The notes under the pieces are model-generated. The model was not told the DNA's origin, did no database searches, and worked only from the letters and a program-made list of their open reading frames with translations. From an uncultured Oscillospiraceae bacterium (GTDB lineage Bacteria > Bacillota > Clostridia > Oscillospirales > Acutalibacteraceae): DNA of 5,235 nt. A program made the translations under genes and the position numbers. This document shows positions 4,854 through 5,235 of the stretch, piece after piece (position 1 is the first letter of the stretch; the number at the start of each line of letters is the position of its first letter). The DNA is taken from assembly GCA_902462665.1 (NCBI GenBank), contig CABQCM010000131.1, forward strand, positions 1-5,235, written 5' to 3'.

Positions 4854-5235
4854 TTACAGGCAGAGCGCCCCATAACGGCGCGCAATCTCGCGATACGCGG
4901 GCGTCTCGACGTTCACCGCCAGCGCACGCCCCTGAATTCCCTTCAGCGCCGCGTCCAGCGCATCGGGCGAGGAAGCCTCCACCGCGATGGGAATGGGGCA
5001 AGCGTGAGATTCCAATGCCAGCGCGCGCCCTTCCTCCGAATTGTTCACCCGCACAAGCAGCGCATCGCACTCATCCGGGTCGGCATCCATCATCATGTCG
5101 CACAAATCATCGTCCACCGTCACGGGCTCACTCAGAAAAACTTCTTCGGGCAGTTCAAACACATCCGCACTGCTCGCCGCCGCGCGGGGAAATTCCGGCA
5201 AGCAGGACGGCAAAGCAGCCGTCTCGTCCAACAGT
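4854..5235 (-). CDS. C-terminal part of a methionine-synthase/DHPS-barrel-like protein (partial)
   Basis: The reading frame is open to the window edge and ends in TAA at 4854, so about 127 C-terminal codons are seen; the start lies outside. The TTG at 5231 has no visible ribosome binding site and is probably internal. The segment PIPIAVEASSPDALDAALKG, followed by GRALAVNV and then AREIARRYGA-like residues, resembles the beta-strand pattern of the pterin-binding barrel in cobalamin-dependent methionine synthases (typically I-D-S-S-x-P-x-x-x-x-A-A-L, then G-x-x-L-x-N-S-V, then K-K-Y-G-A). Here IDSS is changed to VEASS and NSV to NVE, and the protein stops at YGALCL, where relatives continue for over 100 residues. 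It may be a reduced C-terminal domain behind a homocysteine methyltransferase domain; that is inference. Acidic, with no membrane segment. Confidence 0.55.
   Translation of the reverse strand, partial: LLDETAALPSCLPEFPRAAASSADVFELPEEVFLSEPVTVDDDLCDMMMDADPDECDALLVRVNNSEEGRALALESHACPIPIAVEASSPDALDAALKGIQGRALAVNVETPAYREIARRYGALCL

Overview
The window looks like a core chromosomal segment from a Firmicutes bacterium, most likely a moderately GC-rich member of the Clostridia. The best evidence is the gene order SRP RNA - dnaX - ybaB/ebfC - recR, a classic Firmicutes arrangement, together with strong AGGAGG-type ribosome binding sites, GTG start use and sigma-A-like promoters. The exact genus cannot be read from the sequence. 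Every gene I can support lies on the minus strand, so transcription runs from the right edge to the left edge.

Right to left. (1) 5235-4854: the C-terminal part of a protein whose start lies outside the window. It resembles the pterin-binding (DHPS-like) barrel of methionine synthase/homocysteine methyltransferases, but ends where a normal barrel would continue. (2) 4853-4460 has no protein gene but is dense in RNA and control signals: a compound stem-loop, an extended -10 promoter (TTGTAA-N17-TATAAT) with an 11-bp inverted repeat over its -10, two back-to-back leader hairpins, and a signal recognition particle (SRP) RNA. The SRP RNA is recognised by its GGAA tetraloop, the asymmetric loop motif GTCAGG/AGCAGC, and a rod-like fold closed by an 11-bp helix and a T7 tract. 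(3) 4459-2654 dnaX (DNA polymerase III clamp-loader tau), 2614-2258 ybaB/ebfC, and 2254-1655 recR form a tight replication/recombination operon. (4) 1578-1111 smpB, the tmRNA partner in trans-translation. (5) 989-192, a cytoplasmic alpha/beta hydrolase of the esterase/lipase type. (6) 76-1, a complete tRNA-Ala with anticodon CGC, driven by a perfect consensus promoter (TTGACA-N17-TATAAT).

The protein genes serve chromosome maintenance (clamp loading, RecFOR-type gap repair), protein targeting (SRP) and ribosome rescue (SmpB). The hydrolase is the only clearly accessory gene.

I found no mobile element, CRISPR array or defence system, and nothing that I would call a new protein system. The most interesting material is non-coding: the structured 100-nt leader and operator-like palindrome of the SRP RNA transcript, and the dnaX ribosome binding site starting only 3 nt after the SRP RNA terminator T-tract.
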